From Phragmites australis (taxonomy: Eukaryota; Streptophyta; Magnoliopsida; Poales; Poaceae), in NCBI RefSeq assembly GCF_958298935.1, contig NC_084931.1:20239334-20303333 (forward strand): 64,000 nt of DNA. The letters run 5' to 3'. The first letter of the stretch is position 1; every line of letters begins with the position of its first letter. The position numbers were made by a program, and so were the translations under genes. Below the pieces are notes generated by a model. The model saw only the letters and a program-made list of their open reading frames with translations. It had not been told where the DNA came from and did not search any database. Positions 1 to 9,625 of this stretch are shown here, one piece after another.

Positions 1-1010
1 GCCCTTGAATAATAAATTAAACAGATCGATTTGGATAAATCTGATAAACCCCAAGTAATCTAATTGGGCACAGCCAGCAAGTGGGGTTGCTCACTTTGTC
101 CTAACCTTTTGCATCACATAAAACAGCATGTCATGTTTCACCACCTCTCTGCAGTCTAAATTCTAATGCATACAATCAGAATATGTACAGCACAGAGCAC
201 ACTATGTTCATCTACTCCTTGTTTTATCACAGTGGTGAGTAGTGAGAAAACAAGCAAGGCATCAAGAACTAAATTTACATATGTATCAAGCAGATATCAC
301 GTGGCCACTCACCGCACATCAGAACTACTCGCAGCACAGGAACTACAACTTCACAAATGACAACCACCTACTAGCACTAGCACCACCAGAATGCACTCGA
401 CCATCCATTAAAAATACCAATCATGAAGGGGACAACAACCTAAACGGATTCGGATGCGAGTACAATTTATGTTACAGAATGCTAGTTCCACGGTAAGTCC
501 CTAAAATTTGTTTGTATAAACCTTACATAACTGAATGTTATTGCTGTTTTCTGTTGCAGTAAGTGGGGAGAAGAACTTAATAATCTAGTATTCTCCCTAG
601 ACTGTTGTATTCCGAAAGTACCATCTGAACCCCGAAAAAATCGCTAACCCGCACCAAAAATTAGATTACAACGGTACAAACGCAAAGCGAAATTTCAAAT
701 TAAAAAAAAAGGAACACGCAGGGCAATGACCAGATCGCATGACATTGTAGAACAATTTTCGTACATTTTAGGCGGTAAATCGCAATGGAAGCATGGTTAA
801 ACCCGCGTTACCCACCCGTCAGAACCCCAATTCGACCCAAGCGGGAGAACACGAAGGGATCAACCGAACTACACATCACCAACTAATCAGCAAGCAATCG
901 GAGATTCATCTGGCCGAGCAACCCATCCTATTGCGGATGGATCACGGCAACTAGAGCCGTTGGGTTAGAGAGGGAGGATGGGGGGGGGGGGAGCGAGGGG
1001 CGGCACGTAC
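1..1010 (-). other. Probable first intron of the VAP27-like gene
   Basis: This stretch lies downstream of the 5' splice site at 1009-1010 on the minus strand. It is moderately AT-rich and has no convincing coding exon on either strand. I looked for a second exon encoding the start of a major-sperm-protein domain (a FELKKQ-like segment) and did not see one. The first intron therefore probably runs past the window edge. Short open frames at 166-496 on the plus strand resemble no known family and look accidental. Confidence 0.4.
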
Positions 1011-1065
1011 AGAGAAAGCGGAGCTCGCGGGGGTGGATCTCGACGAGGTCGTCCTCGCTGCCCAT
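1011..1065 (-). CDS. VAP27-like (VAMP-associated, MSP-domain) protein, first coding exon only
   Basis: Reading minus from the ATG at 1065-1063, the exon encodes MGSEDDLVEIHPRELRFL and ends in phase 1 at 1011, directly before GTACGT (1010-1005), a good plant 5' splice site. DLVEIHPREL followed by a hydrophobic pair is the usual N-terminus of plant VAP27 proteins. These are ER membrane anchors whose major-sperm-protein domain binds FFAT-motif partners at ER-plasma membrane contact sites, and plant family members commonly split just after this segment. A longer frame open to 1188 would add about 41 Arg/Pro/Ser-rich residues; I take that as 5' UTR because homologues start at this Met. The rest of the gene lies to the left, outside the window. 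The identification rests on 18 residues plus the splice site. Confidence 0.6.
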
Positions 1066-1189
1066 CGCCGCCGCCTCCCGCTTCCCGGAACAGTCGGTGG
1101 TGGACGGCTCGCTCGCAGTTGGTGGAAGCGAAAACGAAGGCGACGCACGGGGACGGGGACGGGGACGGCGACGCCACTCCGCCTCCAAC

Positions 1190-2400
1190 GGTTTCGGTTC
1201 GGCCGCCGGAAAGTAATGGGACGTGCGTTTAGGTGGGTACGCTCTGATGGCAGCGGGCCGGGTAGGGGCCTGCGAGTTTTAGACCCGGTAAGGGTGAGGA
1301 CGGGTATAGAAACCGTTCTTTGGGACTATTGGATCAGACCCTGATTTGAGTTGGGTCTGGGCCAAGGCAGATTCTGCATCCGTGGATGCCCCATGGCCCT
1401 GAGTACAGCTTAAGTGCCCACGGGTCTCCATGCATCCCGGGCCGGTCAAGCACGTCGTGCCCATTAGCACGCACATGGCCACCAACCCCAGCCGCCTTTA
1501 GACCCACGATGAAGTCCGACACGACCGGTAGCTGATGGAGGCTAGACAGGACAAAGCATGCGCCCATCGAACCTATGGTCTAGCACCTCTATGAGGTCAA
1601 ACGAGGTGGGGATGTCGGATCAGTCCCACTTTGCACCCTGCTGGTATACTTGTTCAGTCTTCCCGCTGATCTCCATCATTCTTCCTATAACCAGGATCGC
1701 CCATGCATTACGCCCCTTCAATGGTTGCACATCACCCGCTGCTCCTTCTAGGGCCAAGCACAGCCAGGCCCCTAGTTGCTCCTCCCACAGTGATGGCACT
1801 GGGTATAGGAGACAACAACATGTTGCGGAGGGGTGGTCTATCGCGACGAGATGTGAGACAAGACAAGTGGAAGAGACGCTGGCGATGACATGGAAGTGAG
1901 GGGGTGGACCTGGTGGCACTGGATATGTGGAGGCGGGGGTCACACACGAAGGGTGATGCCACCAGTGGGGGAGGTGGAGGGCGTGAACACCAGCGGGGAA
2001 GATGACAACTTACACTAGGTGAATGAGGGAAGGGATTGAGAAGGATCGAGTGAGACCGAAAAGGGGGGTTAAGAGATATGTGGTGGGAGAATCCGATTGC
2101 AAAATTGCATGAGGATACGTGGTGGCCAATATTCTTTCATGGAGAGATCCAACGGCTCATGTTTTGATGAGAAACGTGGAATTGCATACATATCAGATTT
2201 TGGGTTCCCGTCGGATCTCGGGTCCCCACCAGGGTCGGGACCAGGGCTAATGGTGGTTTTGCACTCAATATGAATTTCAGAGCCAGGTCAGGTTTGATGT
2301 TTCAGGTTGGGTGTGTTCTCGCTCCACCCGGCCCTAACCTAACATGTTGTCACCCTTAGTATGCTCCTGGCGACATAAAGCGGGAGGGGTGACTTAAGGC
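1190..2400. other. VAP27-like promoter and unassigned intergenic DNA
   Basis: Positions from about 1190 rightwards should hold the promoter of the minus-strand VAP27-like gene. Segments near 1255-1345 and 2205-2340 (GGGTCTGG, CCCGGTAAGGG, GGTCGGGACC) look like pieces of an old DNA transposon or MITE, but I could not define ends. Open frames here (for example 1558-1899 plus, 1620-1943 minus) have no recognisable motifs and I regard them as chance. Confidence 0.3.
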
Positions 2401-2404
2401 CTTG

Positions 2405-2675
2405 AACTTTTTTAAGTACAAGGATGTACACATGCACACCACACTCATACTCACGCACACCTATGTGAGTGCGTCCTAGAACACACTTAAATAATATTAG
2501 AGGCATATCTTCATATAGCGTGGGCACGCGTGACCACTAACACACCCATGTGTGCATGTACAATTCCTCTTGGGATTTAATCCTAAGAAAATACGAGCAT
2601 CCGTATTGAGTTTAAAACTCAAACCCGGGTGGGCAGTTTCACCATAAAGACCATAACTAATTGAACTATGCTACT
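2405..2675 (-). mobile_element. tRNA-derived SINE
   Basis: Read on the minus strand, the element starts near 2675 with a segment like an RNA polymerase III A box (TAGCATAGTTCAATTAG, compare tRNA TAGCTCAGTTGGTTAG). About 35-40 bases further on is a B-box-like GGGTTTGAGTTT next to CCCACCCGG. An unrelated body follows, ending near 2405 in TACTTAAAAAAG. An A box, a B box and a short non-tRNA body are the plan of plant SINEs, which are mobilised by LINE enzymes. The box sequences are decayed, so the copy is old. No target duplication was identified. Confidence 0.55.
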
Positions 2676-2739
2676 TTTGAGGTGCATGTTTTTTTAGTGT
2701 TTTTTTTCAGTCGATGAACCATCTAGGTAGTGATTGATG

Positions 2740-2803
2740 GCGCTTATCTTTCTTCTTCCTCTCTCTCGCAGGCGCTTATCTTTCTTCTTCCTCTCTCTCG
2801 TAG
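2740..2803. repeat. Tandem duplication of a 32-bp pyrimidine-rich unit
   Basis: Two adjacent 32-bp copies (2740-2771 and 2772-2803) begin GCGCTTATCTTTCTTC and differ at one base (CGCAG against CGTAG near the end). The unit is almost wholly pyrimidine. The near identity suggests a recent slippage-type duplication at the edge of the Copia fragment. Confidence 0.9.
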
Positions 2804-2805
2804 AT

Positions 2806-3182
2806 GTTAAAGTTGTATCGAACTTCTCATACCATTTCTTAAAAGATTGTTTAAGACTATACAAAGATTTTAATAGCTTACATATCTTGTCCTCATGACA
2901 TTCTATTACAAATCAATCAGGCTAGTCTATAAATTTTCTCATCCAACTCTCCATTAAGGAAAATTATCTTAATGTACATATGATGAACGAGACGATCATA
3001 TGAGGCAGTTAAGGAAAGTAGAATTCTTATCGTGATCAGTCTAGCGACATGTTAATAAGTATCAAAGAAATTTCTGCCTTTCTTTTAGATATAACATTTG
3101 GCCACAAGCCAAGCCTTATACTTTTTGACAGTACTATTAGGCCTAAGTTTCTTTTTGAACACTAACTTATCGATGGTTAGTC
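2806..3182 (-). pseudogene. Decayed Copia reverse transcriptase fragment
   Basis: Translating the minus strand from 3182 down to 2806 gives a continuous though degenerate match to the Ty1/Copia reverse transcriptase core. Visible landmarks are KWVFKKKL at the start, KAWLVAK (normally KARLVAKG), FDTY and ITIRIL, FLNGELDEKIY, then KICKLLKSLYSLKQ and WYEKFDTTL. The last part matches the conserved [17 protein letters not shown] block. Stops occur at two or more positions, conserved residues are lost, and no LTRs, integrase or RNase H are visible nearby. It is the oldest Copia layer in the window. Its upstream side ends close to where element A begins, but no matching continuation is seen beyond element A's right edge. 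Confidence 0.8.
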
Positions 3183-3203
3183 CCTGACAATGATTTCATG
3201 ATA

Positions 3204-3925
3204 TGTTGGATAGTGGGTGCATGAATGACGTTCAAGAATTGATGTGTGCGTGTAGAATGGACTCAGGGACACAGGGAGTTATACAGGTTCAGGCCTTCCA
3301 GAGGATAATAGCCATACGTCCTATGTGTTGTGTTATGGAGGATCTCAATTAGTTACATAGTTAGTTCTAGCTGGCTGCTAGACTTGATCTCCCTTTTCTT
3401 ACAAACGGGGTTCTCATCCCTTTATATAGTAAGGAAGAGGAGAACTTACATGTGGGTTCAAACAGAAGACCCTGCTCATCCTAATATCTAACCCAAGTCA
3501 TCATTACGGAGCACCGTCCCCGACCACTTGCTTGATCGGCCTGCTGACAACGTCCCTCCTGTCGTGCGGTGCCGCGTCGACCTACAACAGTCCTACTCCA
3601 TAGCATTTAATGCTATGAGATGGGACAAGACCCCTCTATGCTGTCCATGACTTCGTCCACTGGAGTTGGCGCCTGAAGGAAAATACTTGAGTTGATGTCA
3701 ATAAATATGATTAGTCAGGTTGTGTCAAATCTAGCCCTGCGACCAGTGAGGTTGATCATAGGTTTATGTGATGGTGCAAGGAGACTGGTCGCATATGCCT
3801 TGTACTGGTCGTGGGAACCATACCCTAGTCACGCGACCGGCCAGTTTTAGGAAATATACATATTTGGCCGGTATATCCCTCATAGGCCCGTTTGCTAGGG
3901 TACCCCTTTACTCAATATATCTACA
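3204..3925 (-). repeat. 3' LTR of element A
   Basis: The 722-bp segment is bounded by TG (3204) and CA (3924-3925). On the minus strand it starts TGTAGATATATTGAG and is preceded by a purine-rich GCTCGGGGGGCTAT, a typical polypurine tract next to a 3' LTR. The internal stretch around 3283-3330 (ACAGGTTCAGGCC) resembles the equivalent part of the element B LTR (ACAGGTTCGGGCC near 35155). No partner LTR remains, so its age cannot be read from LTR divergence. Confidence 0.7.
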
Positions 3926-4099
3926 ATAGCCCCCCGAGCTTCCTCGTGATCATGGCCTAGCTTGGTCACGCCACTTGGGCTCCGAGTAGACGTAGTCTGC
4001 CTAGGGAGCTGTCATTGACGTCGTCAGTCCTCAGAGTGCAACTCTGAACTCCGCGTCACATGGGGAGGCTTAAATGTCCCAAGAGGGAAAAAAAGAGAG

Positions 4100-5000
4100 T
4101 ACGAGCGAGAGTGATATTGACTGCCGCTAGACCTGAAGGACTCTTGGTTCCTTCTGTATGCCCCCTCGGATTTCAAGTAGTTTGAAGGCCGCATAGGTTG
4201 GGTTGTCGCTGTGGTTTTTTAAGAAAGAGGAGTGTTTGATGGCCTTTCGAACCACCCCCTTGCCTTCCTTCTCACCCTCAAGCTTTTAGTGCCTAGAGTC
4301 CATTTGCCTCCATCACGTCTTGCATTTTGCTCCGTAGTGTCTGCAGGCCCTGAGGCCATGACATATTCCCCTCCCTCATCCCCAGAGAGGTCGATGACCT
4401 CGGATGGCTCGGTGGGGGCAGAGTCGGCTTCGGTTCCAGATCTGCTCGTCGTGTTGCTTCCGGAGGCAGCGGTTGTTGTGGGTATGCTTGCGAGGTTGAA
4501 GTCAGCGACCATCGATCTCACGCCCTTCCAAAGAAGGCCGCCCCCTTCCGGTCCGTCTCGATCTCCTGCCCGGGCGGATCTCTCAGCTGAGGTCATCGAT
4601 ATCTCCGATGATGAAGAGGGGGTTTATTGGGACCTTCTAGAGAAGGAGATCAATGAAGAGGAAGAGTCAGAGATGAAGCGGAAGGAAAGTCTGTAGGGTG
4701 CACCGGTGGCGGTCAATAGCCCCAGCAGGGTCTTTGCGTCAGTCACCTTCCCTGGACCTTATGTCGATCATCATCCGATCCCCGGAGTGGTGAGCTGCTA
4801 TTCCAAGGAGAAGTACATGAGGTTCTTTGACTCATTCAGGGGCAAATAGAGGCGAGAGTTCGACGGACCCTTTCTGTCAACTTTGCACTAGCCGCTTCAG
4901 CCAGGGCTATGGCAGGCATGTAATAGGGTAATTAGTCCAATTGGATACAACTAGTCGGAATGTAACCTAACCTTTCCATGAATGAAAAAAACATGAGGGT
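4100..5000 (+). pseudogene. Antisense accessory ORF relic of element A
   Basis: Between integrase and the 3' LTR, on the strand opposite to pol, an open frame at 4232-4696 encodes 154 residues with a Ser/Pro-rich middle and an acidic end (VIDISDDEEG, then EEEES). Degraded coding-like sequence continues to about 4920, followed by AATGAAAAAAAC near 4980, which could be a polyadenylation signal. Element B has a much better preserved antisense gene at the same place, so I read this as its decayed counterpart. The conserved N-terminal domain seen in B is not recognisable here, and no promoter is evident. Confidence 0.5.
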
Positions 5001-5439
5001 TGAACGTCTATTCTTGTTCTATCCGCACACTAGTCAGGTTCTTTGTGCGTGGAACAAGACACAACTTGTCCAGTCCGTCGGGGGCGAGTAGCGCTAGGCA
5101 CTAGTGAGGACTTGTGGCTTGGTGGTCGTTGTCTCCGGCCTCCTGATCGTTTGGCATCTTGGTCACTAAGTTTCATAGTGGTCCTTGAGTGTGGTCGCGT
5201 GCTGTGGTCGGAGAATCAATCTGTTGAGAGCCCATGGTCTCGTTGTGAAGTCCTGCAAAACAGAGAGTCTATTTTTTTTTAATTTAAGAACTTACAAGCT
5301 ATATTCCACGCTCGTCCAAAAGGTCCTACAAAATAGAAAGATAAGCCCATCTTTGAGTGACCCTACATATAGAACCTGCGCAATAAGGCGATGTTCCAAG
5401 AGTTGTGTAATTCACAGCTGAGACCCTCCATGGCTAGCT

Positions 5440-6660
5440 TGATCGCGCTAGGTCAGGTGATGACAACCACTTTGTAGGGTCTCTCCCATTTAGGGGAGAG
5501 TTTATTCCAACTGGCCTTATTCTAGATTTGCCTAAAGACGAGGTCGCCTACGACTAGTGCTCGCTTCCGCACCTTTCGGTCATGGTAGCGTCTGAGGCTC
5601 TGCTGATAATGGTCGGCTCGAATTAGAGTGCGATCGTGGAACTCTTCGATCAGGTTTATGTCATCCTCCCGTTGTGCCACCTGGTCGTTATCCGAGTAAT
5701 TATTGACTCGGGGCGACTAAAGGGTGATTTCAGAAGGGAGCATTGCTTCGACACCAAAAACCAGGAAGAAAGGGTTTTTGGCTGTGACCCAGCTAGGGGT
5801 CATTCACAATGACCAGAGTACTGTGGGAAGTTCATCCACCCAGCGTCTCTAATAGCTTTTAAGCTGGTCAAAGACCCAAGTTTTGATCCCTTGCAGTATC
5901 ATTCCATTTGCCCTTTCGACATGTCTGTTGCTTTGGGAGTGAGCCACAGACGCATAGCAAACCTTGGTCCCGATCTCTTCGTAATAGTCTTGAAAAGCAC
6001 GACTTGTGAACTAAGTTCCGTTGTCCATGAGTATGCGGTTTGGACTGCCAAACCACATTACCATCCCTCGTTTGAACTTAATCGTGGATGTAGTGGTGAT
6101 CTTCCTAACGGGCTTGGCCTCGATCCACTTAGTGAATTTATCGATTGTCACAAGCAAGAACTCAAAACCGCCTGGGGCTTTAGGGAATGGTCCCACGATA
6201 TCGAGCCCTTAGATAGCAAAAGACCAAGAGAGTGGTATAGTTTGCAGTGCCTGGGCTAGTAGGTTGGTATTTCGGCCGTAGTATTGACACGGCTCGTACC
6301 GTTTCACTAGCTCGCAGGCATCCTAGAGGGCAGGGGACTAATAGAATCCTTGCCGGTATACTTTTCCGACCAGGGTGTGGTATGAAGTGTGGCTACCACA
6401 TACGCCTCCATGGATATCAAAGAGCACTATGTTCCCCTCTTCCCGAGTGATGCATTTTAGTAAAAGGTCATTGCTCCCTCGGCGGTAGAGGTGTCCCTCT
6501 ACCAGGGAGTATCTGCGGGCTTGCCGCGAGACCTTTTCTGCTGACGCGTCATCGTTAGGGACTACTCGATTCTGATGGTAGTCCAAGATCTTATCCATTC
6601 AGGTTGTACCTGAATCGAGCAAGGCGACCATATGATGGTCGCCCGAGGTCAACAACACCG
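5440..6660 (-). pseudogene. Element A integrase (broken)
   Basis: The zinc-binding region is at 6598-6338 on minus (DLYRRG-like HLYRRGSNDLLLKCI, then GGVCGSHTSYHTLVGKVYRQGFY). The catalytic core follows at 6196-6011 (VTIDKFTKWIEAKPV, then ILMDNGT, which holds the second catalytic Asp). Further core and C-terminal sequence continues to about 5440 but is split by stops. The family joins retrotransposon DNA to the host genome by strand transfer. The start of the gene is cut off from RNase H by the insertion at 6672-12938. Beyond 5440 the sequence to about 5000 is spacer. Confidence 0.85.
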
Positions 6661-7997
6661 AAGGAGGCATTTGTAATAGCCCAGACGGCTTAAGTATGTC
6701 ATTAAGCATCATAAACATCATTGGCATCATGCTTAATTGTTTTAGTGAATTATGAACATGCATTTTCAATTAAACATAAATTGTGAAAATCGATGTTTTT
6801 GGTGCATTATTAAGCAACTCACAATGTTGCTATACAACATAGGGTTGGAAACAATTTTAGAAATTAGTCCATCCAATATAAAGAATATAAATGAATTTTC
6901 CCAAATTTTTGGGGATGGTATTGAAGGCATAAAAATTACCACATGTTAGAAAAGGTTCATGTTTGGGGAATTTTAGTTTGAAATTGGCTCAGGCATTATG
7001 GGTCAAACTAGTTAAAATGGGTTGCACATGAATTGTAGTTTCACACAAAATTTGTCCCATAATTTTTGGACCATGGGAAGGTATTCTTTTGAATAGAAGA
7101 AGTGGGATGGATATTTTATTGGTCGGCTACTGTTCTTCACCCATCTCTCCCGCTCTCTCTGCGCTCTCTGCCTCTGGCCGCCGTTTTCCTTGACTTTGGA
7201 GGCCAGCCACGTCGTTGGTCGAGTCGAGCACGGCATCGTGCTCCTTCCTGAGGTACTGGGCATCGCCCTTATCTTCTCCCCCCTCGCTCTCTCTGCTCTC
7301 CTCTCTCTCTCACTCAGCCGCCCAGCACAGAGCAGCAGAGCAGAGCGCACCGCAACGCCGCCGCCCAAATCCGCTGCACCCGAGCATGAATCCGTCGAGC
7401 TCGAGCTGCAAGAAGCAAGAGAGAGAACCCAGGGAGCATCACTGACCGCCTCTCACGCGGATTCCACCTTTCCTCGGCCCGATTCACCGCGCGGGCATCG
7501 TCTTCCTCGGCACCGGCCAAGTGGCTCCGCCCCTCACAGTCGAAACCTTCGGTTTGAAACTTCTCTACTTGACCGATCATGTGGTGAGCCTCTCCTTGCT
7601 CACCTCTTCCTTTTGCGTGAGTCCGTTTCCTTTGGGCACGACGCCGGCGTGGCTCTTCGCGAGAGCCAAGCGCCATCACCCATGGCCGCACGTCGCCGGC
7701 CGTGCTCCGGTCGGGCCCAGCGGCTGATGAGCACACAGTTGAGTCCACGTGCTTGCGTAGATGCTTGACCGAGCCGCCGCCAATGATTGCCGCCGTTTGT
7801 CGTCGATGGTCGCCCTCCGGTCGTCGCCGGCGACCACACAACCCTCAACCGAGTCCCCCGTGTCATGCTGGTGCCGCCGGTGCCCTCCGCTGATTGCGTC
7901 GTGCTGCCATTCGCCGGCGACGAGTTCGCCGTGCCACCGACACTGTGCTGCCCCGACCCCGTCAATTTTGACCCGAGTCAAAACCCGCCGGGCCCGC

Positions 7998-9577
7998 TGT
8001 AGCATCTAGGCCCCTAAGAAAAAGGTAAGAGTTTCGGTGATTAATGACAATCATATCATTGTGACTAACATTTCAGCCTTTAAGCAGCATAAAGGATAAA
8101 GAAAAACTTAATTGTCAATGATGCCTTTACACTCTTGCCCGTTAAAAGACTTATATGTTGATCAAAGGACCGGAACTTGAAGGATAAGGATCTTCTAGAT
8201 CTAAGTGTCACAAGGAGATGAAGGACACTTAGAGTAGTATAGGTTCTTTTTCTACTTAGTCTTTTGACCGTACTATAAAGAGGGGTTAAGAGTTGTAGCT
8301 TGACTTAGGAGAGTCTAGACATAGTCGATGCACACTTGTGACTTTCCATTACTAGGCTAACCTCAAAAAATCATTGGTTCCTAATCTCGAAGGTAGAACT
8401 CAAAATTGTTTTGAAATAGATAAAATCAGCAAAATTTCAGTTCACCGGATGATCCTCTGTATCAGAGTGAGTTCGCCGGAGTAAATTCCTAAGAGTTCTG
8501 ACTTGAAAAATTGTTGAAGAGCACGCCGGATAGTCCGGCGTTCGATAGGTGAAATCACCGGATAAATAGAAAGCAATGAAGTCCAGAACTAATTCTACAC
8601 ACCGGATAGTCCGGCGTAGCAAAATATGATCACCGGATGAATTTATACAGAGAGGTTGTAAACTATCATCTGGCCCATTTCAATGCGCCGGATGATCCGC
8701 TGTAGGACAGGATTAATCACCGGAGGTTTAACGGCTAATGGAATAGTTAACGGCTATTTTGTCAGAAGTATTAGCACCGGATATTCCGTTGTGAAGCGTG
8801 TTATTCACACTGGACCTTCCGGCGTTAAGAAAAAGTTTTGGGTTGTTAGGCAACGGCTAATTTTCGATCCTTAGCCTATAAATACCCACTCATTTGGACC
8901 TCTCTCCACCTCTTGCGACATTGTAGCAGCTCATACACTTGGTGTGTCATTTAGAAGCAAGAGATAGAACACTTGTGTCAATTCCAAGTTCTTAGTTGAG
9001 GATTAAGGACTTCCTTGAGTGCTTGAAGAGTAACAAGTGTGCATCTAGCTGTTGTCTAGGCTTGGTCTTTGTCAAGTGAAGCTTGAGGCTTGTTACTCTT
9101 AGTGGTTGGCAATACCTAGACGGTCTTGATGATCGGAGGATTTCTCGGTGAGCTCTTGGAGGAATTGTGGGAGCCCCGGGAAAAGAAGATGTACTTGGTT
9201 TGATACCTACCAATCCGGAGATGGAGAAGGGGTAATCAAGAGAGAGCACTTGAGCCTTGGTGACTCAAGGGGGAGCTACATCCTTGGTGGATGCTCCAAC
9301 GAGGACTAGGGGGAAGTGCCAACTTCTCGAAACCTCGGAAAAAAATCGGTTTTGTCTTCTCCAACTAATTACTTTCTCGCATCTTATTTTGAGCTTTGTT
9401 ACTATTGCAAGTTCTTCTTTAAGATTATCTCTCTTGGTTATTTTTGCTTAGTTAGTTATATTGTCCTTGTTAAATCCCATAGTCGCATTTCCTTTTAGTT
9501 TTATTTGCTTAAGCGGTAGAAATTTTAATTAATATCCCAATTCACCCCCCCCCCTGTTGGGCTATTCGATCCTTTCA
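7998..9577 (+). repeat. 5' LTR of element F
   Basis: The 1580-bp LTR starts TGTAGCATCTAGGCCCC and ends in CTTTCA immediately before the primer binding site. It shows the layout of the other SIRE-like LTRs in the window: dyads of CCGGA/TCCGG type (8440-8830), AACGGCTA octamers, a TATA box at 8877-8884, and a C-rich run (CACCCCCC, about 9543-9554) near the end of U5. ORFs inside it have no known motifs. Confidence 0.85.
8730..8884 (+). promoter_or_regulatory. LTR promoter of element F: three AACGGCTA octamers and TATA box
   Basis: AACGGCTA occurs at 8730-8737, 8749-8756 and 8852-8859, and TATAAATA at 8877-8884. The last octamer is 17 bases upstream of the TATA box. AACGGYYA is the core of the plant mitosis-specific activator element bound by three-repeat MYB factors. 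The same arrangement occurs in the LTRs of C, D and G. Regulatory activity is inferred from sequence only. Confidence 0.6.
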
Positions 9578-9579
9578 AT

Positions 9580-9592
9580 TGGTATCAGAGCC
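9580..9592 (+). other. Primer binding site of element F
   Basis: TGGTATCAGAGCC starts two bases after the LTR end. It is complementary to the 3' end of initiator methionine tRNA, the usual primer for Copia reverse transcription. Confidence 0.9.
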
Positions 9593-9625
9593 TCGTTCTC
9601 TTGATAGGCTTAAAATCCTAGAGAA

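Noticed and set aside
1..1010. Second exon of the VAP27-like gene inside the window
   Set aside because: No minus-strand segment encoding the expected MSP-domain start, and no acceptor in a matching phase, was found.
7190..8009. Cluster of overlapping frames (up to 192 codons) that might be a small gene
   Set aside because: It is the CT- and GC-rich internal block of a long LTR. No frame has recognisable motifs or splice structure.
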